A DNA stretch of 64,000 nucleotides from Gonocerus acuteangulatus (taxonomy: Eukaryota > Arthropoda > Insecta > Hemiptera > Coreidae). The notes beneath the pieces were generated by a model that saw nothing but the letters and a program-made list of their open reading frames with translations, searched no databases and had not been told where the DNA came from. This document shows, one piece after another, positions 32,583 through 44,861 of this stretch; position 1 is the first letter of the stretch, and the number at the start of each line of letters is the position of its first letter. Location: contig OX328128.1 in assembly GCA_946811695.1 (NCBI GenBank), positions 79,361,666 through 79,425,665 on the forward strand. The letters run 5' to 3'. The position numbers and the translations under genes are program-made.

Positions 32583-33210
32583 TGATGGGCGTTTGCCGAA
32601 TATGAATCGATTCGAATAGAAATGAAAAGACCTATCCACAAAAAGGATTGGCGAGCTCAGATCGATTTTCTAGGCTCAGAAGATTGATCTTCGATATGGA
32701 TCGATTTTACAATTACAAACGATATTCGTATTTCATTTCGATTCGAATCTATTCATATATGATAATCGCCTATCACTACTAAGAATCGACCTAAATAAGT
32801 CGATATGAATGCTTGATAATATGAAATATATATATCCAACCTAAAAGTAGAAATATTTAAGAATATTTTTCATCAAACTAATATATAATGACACTACTCC
32901 TGTTACATCATATTAAAATATATGGGTCTTATTACATTTATATATGTTTATCAAATGAGAAAAACATTGAATAACAATAGAGAGAAATTGTTATACAAAT
33001 TAAGAGCACACTTTAAAACCTTATTTTTATTACACTATCTTGTTCCCCGTTGTAGAAACGGAAGGTATTGAGTAGTTGTATAATGGTATTGTTGTATTAA
33101 AACTCTGTTACTGGACATAGAACACTGTTATGTAAATTTATTCTTCAGTTAAATAATAGAAATGAGATTGAGTAACAAGAGGTGAGATTAAGTATTTGAA
33201 CATTTGAAAT
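32583..33210 (+). repeat. dispersed repeat F, copy 1
   Basis: Starts GTGATGGGCG and has its inverse, CGCCTATCACTA, at about 32767-32778 around a GATCGATT-rich palindromic region. It continues to ATTGAGTAACA..GGTGAGATT. The order matches 56815-57770, where the GATCGATT part has grown into tandem arrays. Possibly a hAT-like MITE plus flanking older repeat. Confidence 0.6.
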
Positions 33211-33772
33211 AAAAATTCCGTCATGCAGGAGTATAACTAAGCACTCAGAATTTTTATAGTGTAGATTACATTACTTAATAATTTGCTATAAATAACCTAC
33301 ATAAATAAAATAAAAACGTGAATAGTTCTGCTCATTTACATTTCTTATGAGAACTGTTCAATTATTAATGTTGTAGATAAATTGCTTCCAGAGTTATGTT
33401 AATACATGATACAGTACTACTTAATAAATACACTAAAACTTCATTTTCCGTCTTTTGATCTGACGCAGGAACAGGATAGAGTCCCCCCTAGCGCTCCTCG
33501 CGGCGGCTTTCGGAACCTACGTCGTGCGGGCTATTTCTAATGAAACAGAGTTTAAAGTAAACCCTCCTTTCCAATAGACCGATTTACTTAATTTTTACAA
33601 CACTTCTTTCTGAGATACCCACGACGTATACCGCGTTTTAGCGCGGTTCCTCCCTATCTCCATAGGGAGAACCCGCTTATGAGGTTGACCTCACGGCGCG
33701 ATCCGGACGTGCCGACCAGAAACTTTCTCGTTTCAGACCCCATAGATCACGAAAATATACGTGGTTCAAATT

Positions 33773-33843
<71 letters not shown>

Positions 33844-33854
33844 ATATTTATATA

Positions 33855-35880
33855 CAGGGTGTCCTTTTTAGATGGCCCGGCTGAATTTCTATTGAACGGA
33901 TAACGTTATAATAAAACAAAAAAATATGTATTTCATAATTTTTAGTCTAGTTTAGGATTTTGACCTTTTTTTAGAAAACAAAAATTTCGGGGTACCCCAA
34001 ACCCGATACAACTTAGAAATTTCAAATGAGATCCTATACTTTCCAATACATCATTTTAAAGGATTTTTTACACCAAAATCAATGGTGCAATCAGATTTCA
34101 ATTTGGTCAATTAATAAAAATGTTATGGCATAAAGGTCGAAAAAAAGACAGTAAATTTTGTTAACTGTTTTTAATATTAAAAAAATTCCATCGTACCTGC
34201 AGAGGTTGGCGAACCTACATCTCATGTTCAAACTGCCTGCCTTCTTTGAAGATCCAAAGATTCGCTCTTCTTAGCCACTCTTCGTTGGTGCTCAGTGCGA
34301 TGGACTGAGGAGAGACCAATCGACAAGCATTTTCCACTCTTTGGTGCAGTTCTTCAACTGATGTTGCAGGATTATGATTAGCATAAACGATATGTTTCAA
34401 ATGTCCCCACAAAAAAAAGTCTAACGGAGTTAGATCGGGCGACCGAGGAGGCCAACAGATGGGGCCGTGAGGTCCTATACACTGGTCCCGGTAGTGCCGA
34501 TTTAAGTAACGTCTCACTTGCAGAGAATTGTGTGCGGGACACCCACCAAGCTGCAGTATCATTCTTTGACGATGCTGCAGAGGTACATCTTCTAGTAAAG
34601 ACCGCAATTGTTCTCTCAAGAAATTTAGAAACTGAGCTCCATTTAAATTATTTCGGTAGAAATAAGAACCAATTAATTTAAATCCGAGAAGTCCGCACCA
34701 AACGTTGATACTGTGAACCACCTGGTGATGACAAACATAGGAGATTCTGGGATTTTCCTGTGCCCACGTTCAAAAAATCCAACGATTTAACATACCGTTA
34801 GTGGTGAATTTTGATTCGTCAGTCCATAGGATATAATGAAGCATGTTTTCATCAACTACCAAACTCGACCTTTGTGCAAGGAACGTTAGACACCTGTCGT
34901 AATGAGTGTCCCAGACCCCCTGGACAAGATGAGAGCGATAAGGCTTGAAATTATAAGTCCGTAGTACATCTCTAATTTTGTTTTTTGAAAAACCTAAAAC
35001 CCTTCCGGAATTTTGGAGAAAAGAATTTGGATTTTCCATAACATACAATAAAATATCCAGTTCCTCGTCGAAATTGCGCTGCCGATATCTTGGTCGATCA
35101 GCAACTGATGCAAATCTCCTCATATTGAGAGCAACACGAATAAATGTTTTGTGGCTCACTTGAGGACGAGCGGGAAATTTCTGGGAGTACAACACAGCTG
35201 CACAACGAGCGATACCACCACTTTCAATAAAAGAATGGTACATATCAACTTTTTCCTCACGGGAAATCTACACTCTTCGGTTCATTTTGACTAACTGATT
35301 AATTCTGAATGTAGGCAAGTAGGCATTGTTGTAATAGTTATCTATTTCCATGAATTAAAGTTCGCCTACTTAAGACCATTTGGATAAACAAGATCAGTAA
35401 AGGTAAACAGCTCTACCTTCACCCAACATAAAGGGGCTTATTCTGTTTCTTCTCTGCATCTTAAAAAGAAACATTTATTACGAATTTCACCTAATAAGTT
35501 AATTATTTATTTACAAATTATTTCCCATGTAACAAAATAAATGCAAAGCAGTTTAAAGTAATTAGTACCGAAACAATCAAAATGTATTTTGTTTCGAACT
35601 TTGTGTCATAACTTTGTTATTAATTGACCAAATTGAAATCTGATTGCATCATTGATTTCGGTGTAAAAAATCCTTTAAAATGATGTATTGGAAAGTATAG
35701 GATCCCATTTGAAATTTCAAAGTTGTATAGGGTTTGGGGTACCCCGAAATTTTTGTTTTCTAAAAAAAGGTCAAAATCCTAAACTAGACTAAAAATTATG
35801 AAATACGTATTTTTTTTGTTTTATTATAACGTTATCCGTTCAAGAGAAATTCAGCCGGGCCATCTAAAAAGGGCACCCTG
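33855..35880 (-). mobile_element. mariner-like (IS630-Tc1-mariner) transposon, complete but dead
   Basis: 2026 bp with long inverted repeats of about 280 bp (33855-34135 and 35600-35880), beginning CAGGGTGTCCTTTTTAGATGG and ending in its near-inverse. TA flanks both sides (33853-33854 and 35881-35882). It inserted into the (TA)n region of family A and contains a broken transposase on the minus strand. Confidence 0.92.
34215..35243 (-). pseudogene. mariner-like transposase, frameshifted
   Basis: Two frames cover one protein. The N-terminal part (34770-35243) holds the helix-turn-helix region (FSKNKIRDVLRTYNFKPYR) and the first catalytic block ILWTDESKF. The C-terminal part (34215-34721) holds INVWCGLLG, QLGGCPAHN and PPRSPDLTPLDFFLWGHLK. 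The second catalytic Asp, normally in a QQDG-like block, is Gly here (GGT). Counting from that site to the last Asp leaves about 41 residues, a DD41D-like spacing. A frameshift near 34725-34770 separates the parts. The enzyme cannot be active. Confidence 0.9.
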
Positions 35881-37612
35881 TATATGCTTGTCTGTTAACG
35901 CTCTAGTAAGCTCAAAAATGGTCCGATTTTGATGAAATTTGGTACAAAAATCTGTCTTCTTATTCGAAAGGTCAAGTTCGTTAGCCAGCAGAATCCGCCC
36001 AAAGGAAGATGGCGTTTGGGGCGTAATTCGCGCAAAAAAATCGTAACGCTTACGTTTTTGAGTCCATATGCTTCCAGGTACTTCTTTTATAGGTTTCTTA
36101 ACATAGGAAAACGAATGAAACCATTTTTAAGGCGATATCTGTAACCGTTTTTGAGAAAAGTGGAATCAATGTTTTCGCATGTCATTATTTTATTGTAGGT
36201 ACTTAAAATCGCGGGATTCAATTGAATTTTTTTCTACATCTTGGAAATTAATGCCAACTGAGATGTTTAAATTTTTGTTATATTTGGAGTTAAGGAAGTA
36301 TGCGAAAAAAACAAATTTTATTAATAGACATGAAAAGATTTCGGATCTTCATACATTTTTCGTAAATATCTCGATAACGGTCGGGAAATCGTGGTAAGTG
36401 TAAGGCTACCATTCGAATGCTTACTAAATTCTCTACAAAAAAGGTTCTGAAGCATTATTCGATGGGACATCGTCAATCAGAGATATAAGCGCTTAAAACT
36501 TAAAAAGTGTTTGTTTTGTTGTTTTGAAAGGGTTTTTCTATTTGTTTATCACACTTTTTAATTGGTTGTTTTTTGTTTTAAATTGCACTTATCAGTAAAA
36601 TTAGTATTGTAGTAAAATAAGCTAAGAAACGGTAAAAGGTATAGGTAATACGTTTGGAATAGCTGTGGAAATCAAGGTAGCTGTGGCTAACCATGATGGC
36701 GTATACATAGGTTTGTTTTGAATTCTCCTATCTATATAACCTCCCTCCTGCTACAACTGAAGTTATCATTATTTCTTATTTTATAGAAAGATTTAACCCA
36801 CGAGAGAATGAACTTTTATTTGCCATGAAGCACATATTTACAGTTGATTCTCACAGTGAAACGAATTTGCTAGTAAAACAAGGAACTTAAAATGACAACG
36901 AATTTTCGGTTGTTTGGAATAGGGCCTGCTGAGCAGTATTCGTAGAGTGAGTACGTTTTTAGTACATAATTGTATTGACTTATTCAGCCTTCCTCAAGAA
37001 TGAGGATTAAGAATTATCCGCTTCTGTGTAAGTTGGCTACTGTCAGTTTCCTGTTATTTGTGATGCCTAATCTACTCCACTTCTTCGAGATATACGGAAC
37101 CGCGCTAAGATGACGCAGTTCCTGCGAGTCGGACTTTTCGTTAAAATACAGCAGTACTTACGACCGGTATGAGTTTATTAGTAATTTAGGTCCGGAGTAT
37201 ACCCCCCTCCAAATAAACCGATTTAGTTTATTTTTACAACCCATTTTTCTCTGTTGATTACCACCACGAATACCGAGTTTCGTTGAAATGTAACAAACAT
37301 TACGGCTGGTAGTGGCAAATTGGTAATGTGGGTCCGGAGTAAACCCGCCCCCCCTTCTAATGAACCGATTTAGTTTATTTTTACAACGTATTTCTCTCCT
37401 TAGATCAACATAACGAATACCGAGTTTCGTTGAAATGTAACGAAAACTACGGCTGGCGTGGTCAAATTAGTGTTTTTGGTCCCGGGTAAACCCCCCTCCC
37501 AGTGGACCGATTTTGGTAGTTAACGAACTCGTTCAATCGTTTGCTAATTGAACGATATATACCACGTTTCGTGAAGAAAAAACAAAAATTCTGGCCGCTA
37601 TCGTGTTAACAG

Positions 37613-37617
<5 letters not shown>

Positions 37618-37672
<55 letters not shown>
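37618..37672. repeat. (TA)n tract of family C copy 1
   Basis: Follows GTTAACAGACA, as does the (TA)n of copy 2. Confidence 0.95.
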
Positions 37673-37676
<4 letters not shown>

Positions 37677-37799
37677 TTTAACGGGAGTCATTTTCGGTGT
37701 CTACTAGGTAGGATCGATAAAGATTTGAAGAAATTTTTCAAAAATTCCGTCATGAGTGCAACCTCAATAGCTAATTTCCTTCGGAGGAAAGTGCTAAAA

Positions 37800-38734
37800 A
37801 GAAGCAATTTACGGTATACTGGATAGATCAATTATTTTAAAGATCGGCCCTTGGAGATGGATTCTAAAAATCTATATATCATATTAAAAAGATCCATCTC
37901 TAATGTACATATTGCACTTGTATTTCTAATGTGGCACAACTCAAAAATCAATTCAGTCAATAGTTTCTCAGTATTGACAATGAAAGAGATGGTAAATATA
38001 TCTTTATCAACCATCAAAACAGTATGTACCTAGCTTCAGAGTTTGTACTCCAGAGGGAACTTGTGTCATCCTTCCTGTCTTAATGCTAAGCCCCCTACAT
38101 AGGCAAGAGTGACACACATTCAGTTGAGTTTTATTTTGAGTTGTGTCACTTTAGAAATACTAGTGCGATATATTAGGGATTACTATTGAATAATCCTTTT
38201 TGAATAATCGTTTTAAAGGGAAAATAAACTTTACTTACGAAGTAACTTAAGTTTTGTCTATCCCTAATGGAATATCTGAGACGCAGGCTTCTCTAAAGAC
38301 ATGGCGATACAGACAAGGTCAGTAGAGATGTGACGGACTGATAGTATTGAAAACATGATTCTATCTAGAAAAAATATGCTATACTGGTTTTATATTACTC
38401 TATGGAATACAAACACAGAGAATGAAATAGTTTAACACTGTGATCCTCAAGGTTTTCACGCCCACGCCCTTTTCCTAGGGGGGGGGGGGGAGTCAGTTCA
38501 TGGAGCATCCAATTTCTCAATTTACTCCTACGTGCTTCATTTAAAAGGGCCTGTTTGCGAAGACCACATCCAGTTACTTTGAAGTATCAGTAGTGATTTT
38601 AAACAGTGATTTTGGTACTTACGGATTAGATTACAGGTTCTTTGCAGGTTATCTCTTACTTCCTTACATTTTATCTAAGGTTAGAAACCAGATTATATAA
38701 ATATAATAAACAAAAGTTAATATAGTAATGAAAA
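37800..38734. other. unclassified, AT-rich
   Basis: Near 37845 a short GATCGGCCCTTGGAGAT matches the 31-bp array at 57800. A G run of 12 lies at about 38479. No gene seen. Confidence 0.4.
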
Positions 38735-38967
38735 CATGGGCGTATATAGAAAATAATTTTGGGGGGCTGGGAAAATTTCGGGGGGGGGGCTGAGACCATT
38801 TCCGAGGAATGGAAAAATAACAATTTAGAACTTGGAATAGTTTTAACCACCTAAACCGCTATTACACCTAAAATAAAATATTTTTTATGTACTAAGTAAT
38901 CTTACTTAATTTAAAAAAAAATTCGGGGGGCTGCAGCCCCCTCAGCCACCCCTTATATACGCCCATG
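38735..38967. mobile_element. hAT-type MITE, copy 2 (reverse orientation)
   Basis: 233 bp with CATGGGCGTATATA and its inverse at the ends and a perfect 8-bp duplication AATGAAAA (38727-38734 and 38968-38975). The interior matches copies 1 and 3 in reverse. G-run/C-run subterminal parts are kept. Confidence 0.88.
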
Positions 38968-38975
38968 AATGAAAA

Positions 38976-39709
38976 GTATTTAAAATCACTACTAAAAGTA
39001 ACTTTTTTTGACTACTATATTTATAAAATATGGTTTCTAACTATCCGTTAGATAACTTGTATTTGTAAGTAATACTTTTAGGCCTGCAAAGCATAAATGA
39101 AAATAAGCAGAATATATTTCAGCAAACAATATTTATTAATAAATAGTTTAATATTATAAAAATCAATGGTAATTGTGAAGCTTAGGGGCCTCATCACCGA
39201 TTTTTTTGTCTGGTGGTTGTATAACATATTAATATTTTATATTTATTTCACATTATGGGCATACTTGCTATGCGTTTCCGCTCGCTCAAGAAGATATCAA
39301 AACTCTAGTCAATCCAACTCGCTAAAATGAATAGAATTCTATTAATTTTTGCGAGTTGGATTGACTTGAGTGTTAAAGGTTACTTTACTACCAGCAACAA
39401 CCAATAGAATTGCCAATAGAAATGCTAATGAGTTATGCGCGTGCGCTGAATTACTGTTTTAATCCCTACAGATACTTCGCAAGTAACTAGATGTGGTCTT
39501 CGCTAAGAGACCATTTAAGAATATGTTTTTCTGTATTTTTGTGGTTATGGTACACTAAAACAACTTTTTGAAAAAAAGTAAATAAAAAAAGCTTAATCAT
39601 TGTTTGCATTAATTTTTTCCAAAATATCTTGTACAACTTCTCAAAAAAAAAAAACTTAAAAATTTAATTGTCAAATTTATACGTTACTGTTTGCTTGTTT
39701 TTGAGTTCA
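38976..39709. other. unclassified, with a GAGCGAGCG-type repeat
   Basis: About 39254-39386 matches repeats in the copia insert: GGGCATACTTGCTATGCG, CGCTCGCTCAAGAAGATA and GCGAGTTGGATTGACTTGAG. It has inverted internal parts. The rest is AT-rich without signal. Confidence 0.5.
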
Positions 39710-40131
39710 TCTATATATATAAAAATCACGAGTCTGCCTGTTTGTTCCTTATACAAATCCATACCGTTTGACCGATTTTGACCAAACTTGGAATACTGGT
39801 AGGTCTTTATACAGGAAGTCTCCTATGCCAAGTCAAAAACGTCTACCAGCTCTCTGTCTGTATGTTTGTTCCTTATACAAATCCACACCATTTGACCGAT
39901 TTTGACCAAACGTGCCACACAGGTAGGTCTTTACACGGGGAGAGTCATAGGCCTGGTTAAAATCATCTATGACTCGCAGTTCAGAGATCACGAGTTCGAA
40001 ATAATGAACCCAAATAGTTACAGATTTGCGTTATTAGATTTTAATAATTATTATTTGGTTTCTAATTTATTTTCGCTTTTATATGTAGATGCAGAAAGTA
40101 GGTGTAGCATAGCACACCGAGTAACACCTAG
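39710..40131 (+). mobile_element. non-autonomous Helitron, copy 1
   Basis: Begins TCTATATATATAAAAATCACG after an A and ends in CTAG before a T, the A/T insertion pattern of Helitrons. A 3' hairpin GGTGT..ACACC lies about 10 bases before the CTAG. There are no TIRs and no target duplication. The interior has two imperfect copies of a roughly 130-bp segment (TGTTTGTTCCTTATACAAATCC..GACCGATTTTGACC). No Rep/helicase coding. Confidence 0.82.
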
Positions 40132-40568
40132 TTATACAATAAGTTATATATTAGAATCAATTATATACACAATAAATACTGGTCGGAGAGGAGACTCGCC
40201 CAAGGAACGGAAAAGCACCAAATTCACAAAAGTTCGAAATATTTTTAATTTTTTTAATATGTATATCATTATATGATGTAAGTATAAACAAATGTGACGT
40301 GTTAGTGGTTACACGTATACATATATACGCACATGAGGTTATAAAGTGCGTGTGAGCTAGTGAGAGTGTATATCTTTGGATTGATAGTGTTCTTGTGATT
40401 GTGTTTGTTTGTTTATAGAGTGAACTGATAGTGGACTGCTAATCTGTATGATATCTTCATTCAGACATGCAAACCTACACGCTTCAATGGACTGGCGGAA
40501 ATAGTCAACGGTCCGGAGATCCGTTCCTGGTCAAGGCTGCGTCTCGCTGTATTATGGGTGAGGCCTTA
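40132..40568. other. unclassified stretch
   Basis: The open frame that starts inside the Helitron and runs to 40276 has no known domain. Nothing else identified. Confidence 0.35.
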
Positions 40569-42373
40569 GGCCTAGGGTACGATACGAGCTATGAGCGATA
40601 GAACGACATAGCGACCGAGCGTTTAGCAGAAGAGGGGCACTGGCTACGATACAGAGCGGCTGGGCGGTAATTTACTTCAGTTCCATCATCGCATACTCCA
40701 ATATACGCTCTTTAATTTTAAAAAAATAATATATTAAATGTTTAGTTAATAAAAATATCTTATCTTACATGTTTAATGTATTTCCATCCTCTAGCTCTAG
40801 TTTCTTGGTCATGATTATATTTTTAAAATCACTTTGTCTGTCATTCCATGCTTTGTACTTCCAAAATTAAAACCTCACATTCACTATCATCCAATATACT
40901 CTTTTATTAGTATTCATATTTTAAAATTATTTATAAGAAAGGTAGCTAGAAGGTTATAAGCATTGTAAGGTTATAAACATTGGATGGTTATAAACATTTT
41001 TCCACGTAATTTAATAAAGAAGGCAAACAAAAACCATAAATGTGAATTGACAAAGTTGTTCGAAATTGTATTAGCTTTCATTTTTAAAAAATGCATTGAA
41101 ATTGGTTATGATTTAGAGGCTGTAGCTTTTTTTTTAGCACGCAAAATATAATGTCTGGGATGAGCGACGAGAAAAATTTTAAAGTCTAGGCTAAGCGTTG
41201 AGCGACATGCTGGAACCTGCAAACGTCGTCACACAGTTGTACCGAGAGGAAAAAAATTTCCAAAACCGAAGGTGTTCAATCGCGTTTGAACTAAAATTTT
41301 TTTATATCTAATTAGTTGTAGAATGCTGCTGTAATATTGATTTTCCATTTTATTAATACATATGATCACAAAAAATCGTTTTGTTGACTGGTTTCTCAAT
41401 GAGTTCACAGTTTTTAGTGAAAAGTAAAACAATATTTTATACCACTTATTTTATTCCTGAAAAATTGATATTAGCCAGAAAGTCTGATGAGTATATGTAG
41501 CTTTAAAACGAATTTTCTTTTTTGCCAAAATGTACCATGAACTTGGTGCATTTAGGTTGTAAAGATATCTGTAATGGAACTCAATTATCCGTAGTTTATT
41601 TGGTGTAGAAAAAAAGCGGTACTTAGCTTTCCTCTCCCCATAGTTTTACCTAAAAGTACATGTTATGAAGTTGCTTTCCTATAAATTTCATCGCCGTGCT
41701 CGGCCGTATGTGTGCACAGCACAATAAAATGAAAGTGTCAATTAGCAATGTGATTATTTTATGAAAAATGAGTTCACCATTACTATTTTCTGGAGAGAGT
41801 TGTTGAACACTTTGTGATAGCAAGTAAGTGAACATTTACAGTGAGATCTACCTAATATTTCGCGTAAAAATGTGAAAATGTATTCGTTATAAGCGAAAAT
41901 TTTAATAAAGATAAATACGTCGAGACCAATTAACTGTATTACATTGTTTGTTAATTTATTCATCTCAGCACTCTAAAATACATTTGAAAGGATACATATC
42001 TCTACCAATTGAGTAAAATGTAATTTTTTTAAATCGAATACTTGCTGTTTTTCACGGTTTTGGTACTATAAAATCCGTTTATCTTCAAAAATAATGATTC
42101 TATCGAATTGGTAGTGGTTTCATTCGACTCAGCACTACAAAATACCTTAAAAACGATACCAAAATCAGAAAGATTCAAGTACCTAGAGGTTTTTGTTTTT
42201 TTTTTCAAAATCGGGCGTTTGGCACCACTGTGCGTCAACCGGTCGGTCATGCCTATTATAGCCAGTCCATCCTCATTGCTATTGCACTCCAGCTTAACAT
42301 TAATGCGAGCGACGTTGCTCTGAAGCTTTTCGCTTATCGCTCATCGCTCTTCACTCGTATCGTACCCGAGGCC
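40569..42373. mobile_element. 1.8-kb Harbinger-like non-autonomous element
   Basis: The left end GGCCTAGGGTACGATACGAG and the right end CTCGTATCGTACCCGAGGCC are inverted copies with one difference, flanked by TTA on both sides (40566-40568 and 42374-42376). Subterminal AGCGAT/CGCT motifs occur at both ends. The interior is AT-rich without transposase or DNA-binding partner. Superfamily inferred from the TTA duplication. Confidence 0.68.
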
Positions 42374-43334
42374 TTAGTGTGTATCTACGCACGCTGTCAT
42401 AACGAAGGGAAATGTACTTTTAGCGAATTTCCCCCCTCCGTCAATAGGAAAAACATGTAACTTTCGCGTTTCAGAAATCTTAGATCACGAAATAAATTTG
42501 AAATTGATTTTTATTAAATTCATTATAAAATTTAATTTTATTCGCAATAATGAAATTAGTAAAATTATTAAATGCCCTCTTAGTTAACCGAGATGAATTT
42601 TCATATGGTTGCTTAGAAATCAATCTTTCTATTGCTTTGTGTTTTATAACCCAATATATCTGGGCAGAAACTGTTTTGCTTTCCTATTCTCTGCTGTTTT
42701 ATTGCACACATTCATTTTAATTTTAACATTAAATTAATTAGGTAGAATGTTCTAAAATTGACGCTTGACCTTTAAAATAATTAACGTAATTTATTTTTAT
42801 AATAGCTAATTAGTTAAGTAATTTCCTGATAACGAGTTAAAATTAGACGATGAATATATTGCGTGTTAAATCAGATAACGTTGACAAAACAAAACAAAAA
42901 ACGCTAAATGCGAGCACTAGAGGATCTGAGGAGAGCAAACTGAAACATTTTATCGCCGAGAATGACAACTGAAATCTTAGACCGTTCGTAGGCCCGCACA
43001 GCTGTTAATGGGTAGCTGCAATTGTGAAAATAAAGTGACTGCACCAGTACTGACCATACTATCTCCTTAGTTCAAGAACCAGCTACGTTTATAGCACCTG
43101 TCTTTTTTATGGCTGTTAAGTAATGGAATATAAACTTCTAGATCACCTGAAAAATCGTTTCGTAAGTGTAGGTGATATGGCGATTTGACGAAGAAGAAAT
43201 GTGTTGATTAAAAGAGGTGGGTTATCTGTAGCCCACCATTTCGGAACACAGTTTTAATAAGCATAAACTTTGTTTTCTCGTAGGCATCTAGTTCGGAGCT
43301 AATAGGAAACATGGATTATAACCCAGGCAAATAA
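42374..43334. other. unclassified, with a decayed family A head
   Basis: About 42432-42490 resembles a family A head (TTTCCCCCCTCCGTCAATAGG, ACTTTCGCGTTTCAGA, TAGATCACGAAA). The rest is AT-rich and unrecognised. Confidence 0.45.
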
Positions 43335-43525
43335 GGCACGAAAACAAATTAATTTCGTTTAGAGCCTTCTGCTCAAATTCAGGAATATGCTTTAGATCCA
43401 CCCGAAAAACCTATGTAATGTACTGTATAACATACAGTCGTACATGGCCACCGCGCAAGCGCGAACGCCAACTGAAACTTTTTTGTAACTTTTTTTTTTT
43501 TCAATTTAGTCATCGCTAAAGCATA
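43335..43525 (-). repeat. dispersed repeat G, copy 1
   Basis: Shares with 59645-59860, in reverse, GCGCGAACGC..GTTGGC-type sequence, a TGTAATGTACTGTA..CATACAGTC block, and CATCGCTAAAGCATA. It stops exactly where the second Helitron begins, and its continuation TTCATTCTAAAAATC follows that Helitron. Confidence 0.7.
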
Positions 43526-43958
43526 TCTATATATATAAAAATCACGTGTCTGCCTGTTTGTGCGTTTACCTGTTTGTTCCTTATTCAAATCCACACCGTT
43601 TGACCGATTTTGACCAAACTTGGCTCACAGGTAGGTCTTGATACGGGGAGTGTTATAGACTAGCACAAAAACGTCTACCAGCTATCTGGCTGTCTGTTTG
43701 TTCCTTAAACAAATCCACACCGTTTGACAGATTTTGACCAAACTTGGCACACTGGTATATCTGAATCCAGGGGGTCTAGTAGGCTAAGTCAAAAACGTCT
43801 ACCATTTGTCTGTCTGTATGTTTGTTCCTTGTACAAATCCACACCGTTCGTCCGATTTTGATCATTCGATTTTAATATTACTTATTTGGTTTCTAATTTA
43901 TTTTTGCTTTTCTAGATGCAGAAAGTAGGTGTAGCAAGGCACGCCGGATAACAGCTAG
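43526..43958 (+). mobile_element. non-autonomous Helitron, copy 2
   Basis: Begins TCTATATATATAAAAATCACG after an A and ends CTAG before a T. A hairpin GGTGT..ACGCC lies before the end. It has about three copies of the internal 125-bp segment, one more than copy 1. Repeat G copy 2 (59645-59860) gives the matching empty site. Confidence 0.86.
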
Positions 43959-44861
43959 TTCATTCTAAAAATCTATGGAGCCTGGACACGGTTTTATTTA
44001 TTCGAATAGACATCAAATATCAACGATATTACGTTTGTCCCAATTTCTGAGTTGAGCTAGAGCCGTAATGTGGGGACATCCTACACATTTTCGGGCTTTT
44101 CACGGTTTTTCTAATTGTTTTTCTGAAATAAAGGATCTAATCGAAAAGTTTACTACTACCAAACATTTTGATCATGACATTTTGCGTGGATTGAGTACCA
44201 AAGCGTTACAATTCAACTGAGTGATTTTGAAAAATGTCACGAAAATACAACAATTGTTTTCACTTTTGCATAAATTCAGACTTCGAAGGAATAAAACTTG
44301 GCAACTTTTAAAATTCTCCAAAGGCATAAAATATTGAAAATAAACATAATAAAAGAATCAAATATAACAAGAGTTGTAGCCTAAATACAATCTGTATAAG
44401 ACTAGGAGGTGAACGACCCTGAGGTTGGTAGGCCTGCTATTAGGGCGGGACTTCTACTCCCGCCAATATAACGGTACAAGAGAGCCTTGATAAGAGACAG
44501 GTTTCATCGACAGACTGTTATCTACATACCAATCCTCTCCGCATTCTTATCTTTGCAGTTATCTGCATAACTTGCCAGCGAAACAAAGGACAATAATCCA
44601 TAATTTGCTAATAGCCTATTTAGTAGAATAGATTATAGTATGATAGGGCTTTCGATTTAAAACTACTAATAAGGGTTAAAAGTTTGAATGATGAATTATC
44701 CCATATGGGATTAGCAAAATCCTATGGTTATGTAGAGCAGTGGAATCGAGAATGGCTTGCATTTATCTGCTGAGCGGTTTCATATGCAAGTATTTATAAT
44801 CACACATAAATAAAATAAAACAAAGAAAATAAATTTAGAAAACAGTAAAAAATAACTAAAT
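43959..44861. other. unclassified stretch
   Basis: No repeat in the window aligns clearly and no coding signal is seen. Confidence 0.35.

Larger units (their letters stand above)
33636..37138 (+). mobile_element. family A repeat, copy 2, with a mariner-like insertion
   Basis: Head TTTTAGCGCGGTTCCTCCC with the CTCCCTATCTCCATAGGGAG hairpin, GAGGTTGACCTCA, then (TA)n (33777-33829). The mariner-like element interrupts at 33855-35880. The body resumes TGCTTGTCTGTTAACGCTC and the copy ends GTCGGACTTTT. The flanks are T runs (TTT or TTTT), consistent with a short target duplication in T. Confidence 0.8.
33211..37799 (+). mobile_element. family C repeat, copy 1, carrying family A and a mariner-like element
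   Basis: Begins AAAAATTCCGTCATGCAGG and ends CGGAGGAAAGTGCTAAAA. It is interrupted at 33636-37138 by family A. Copy 2 (44862-46128) is uninterrupted and reads ACCGCGTTTCGTTACAA across the same point, which proves the insertion. After the break come tandem GGTCCGGAGTA-AACCCCCC units, then (TA)n at 37618-37672. Confidence 0.75.
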
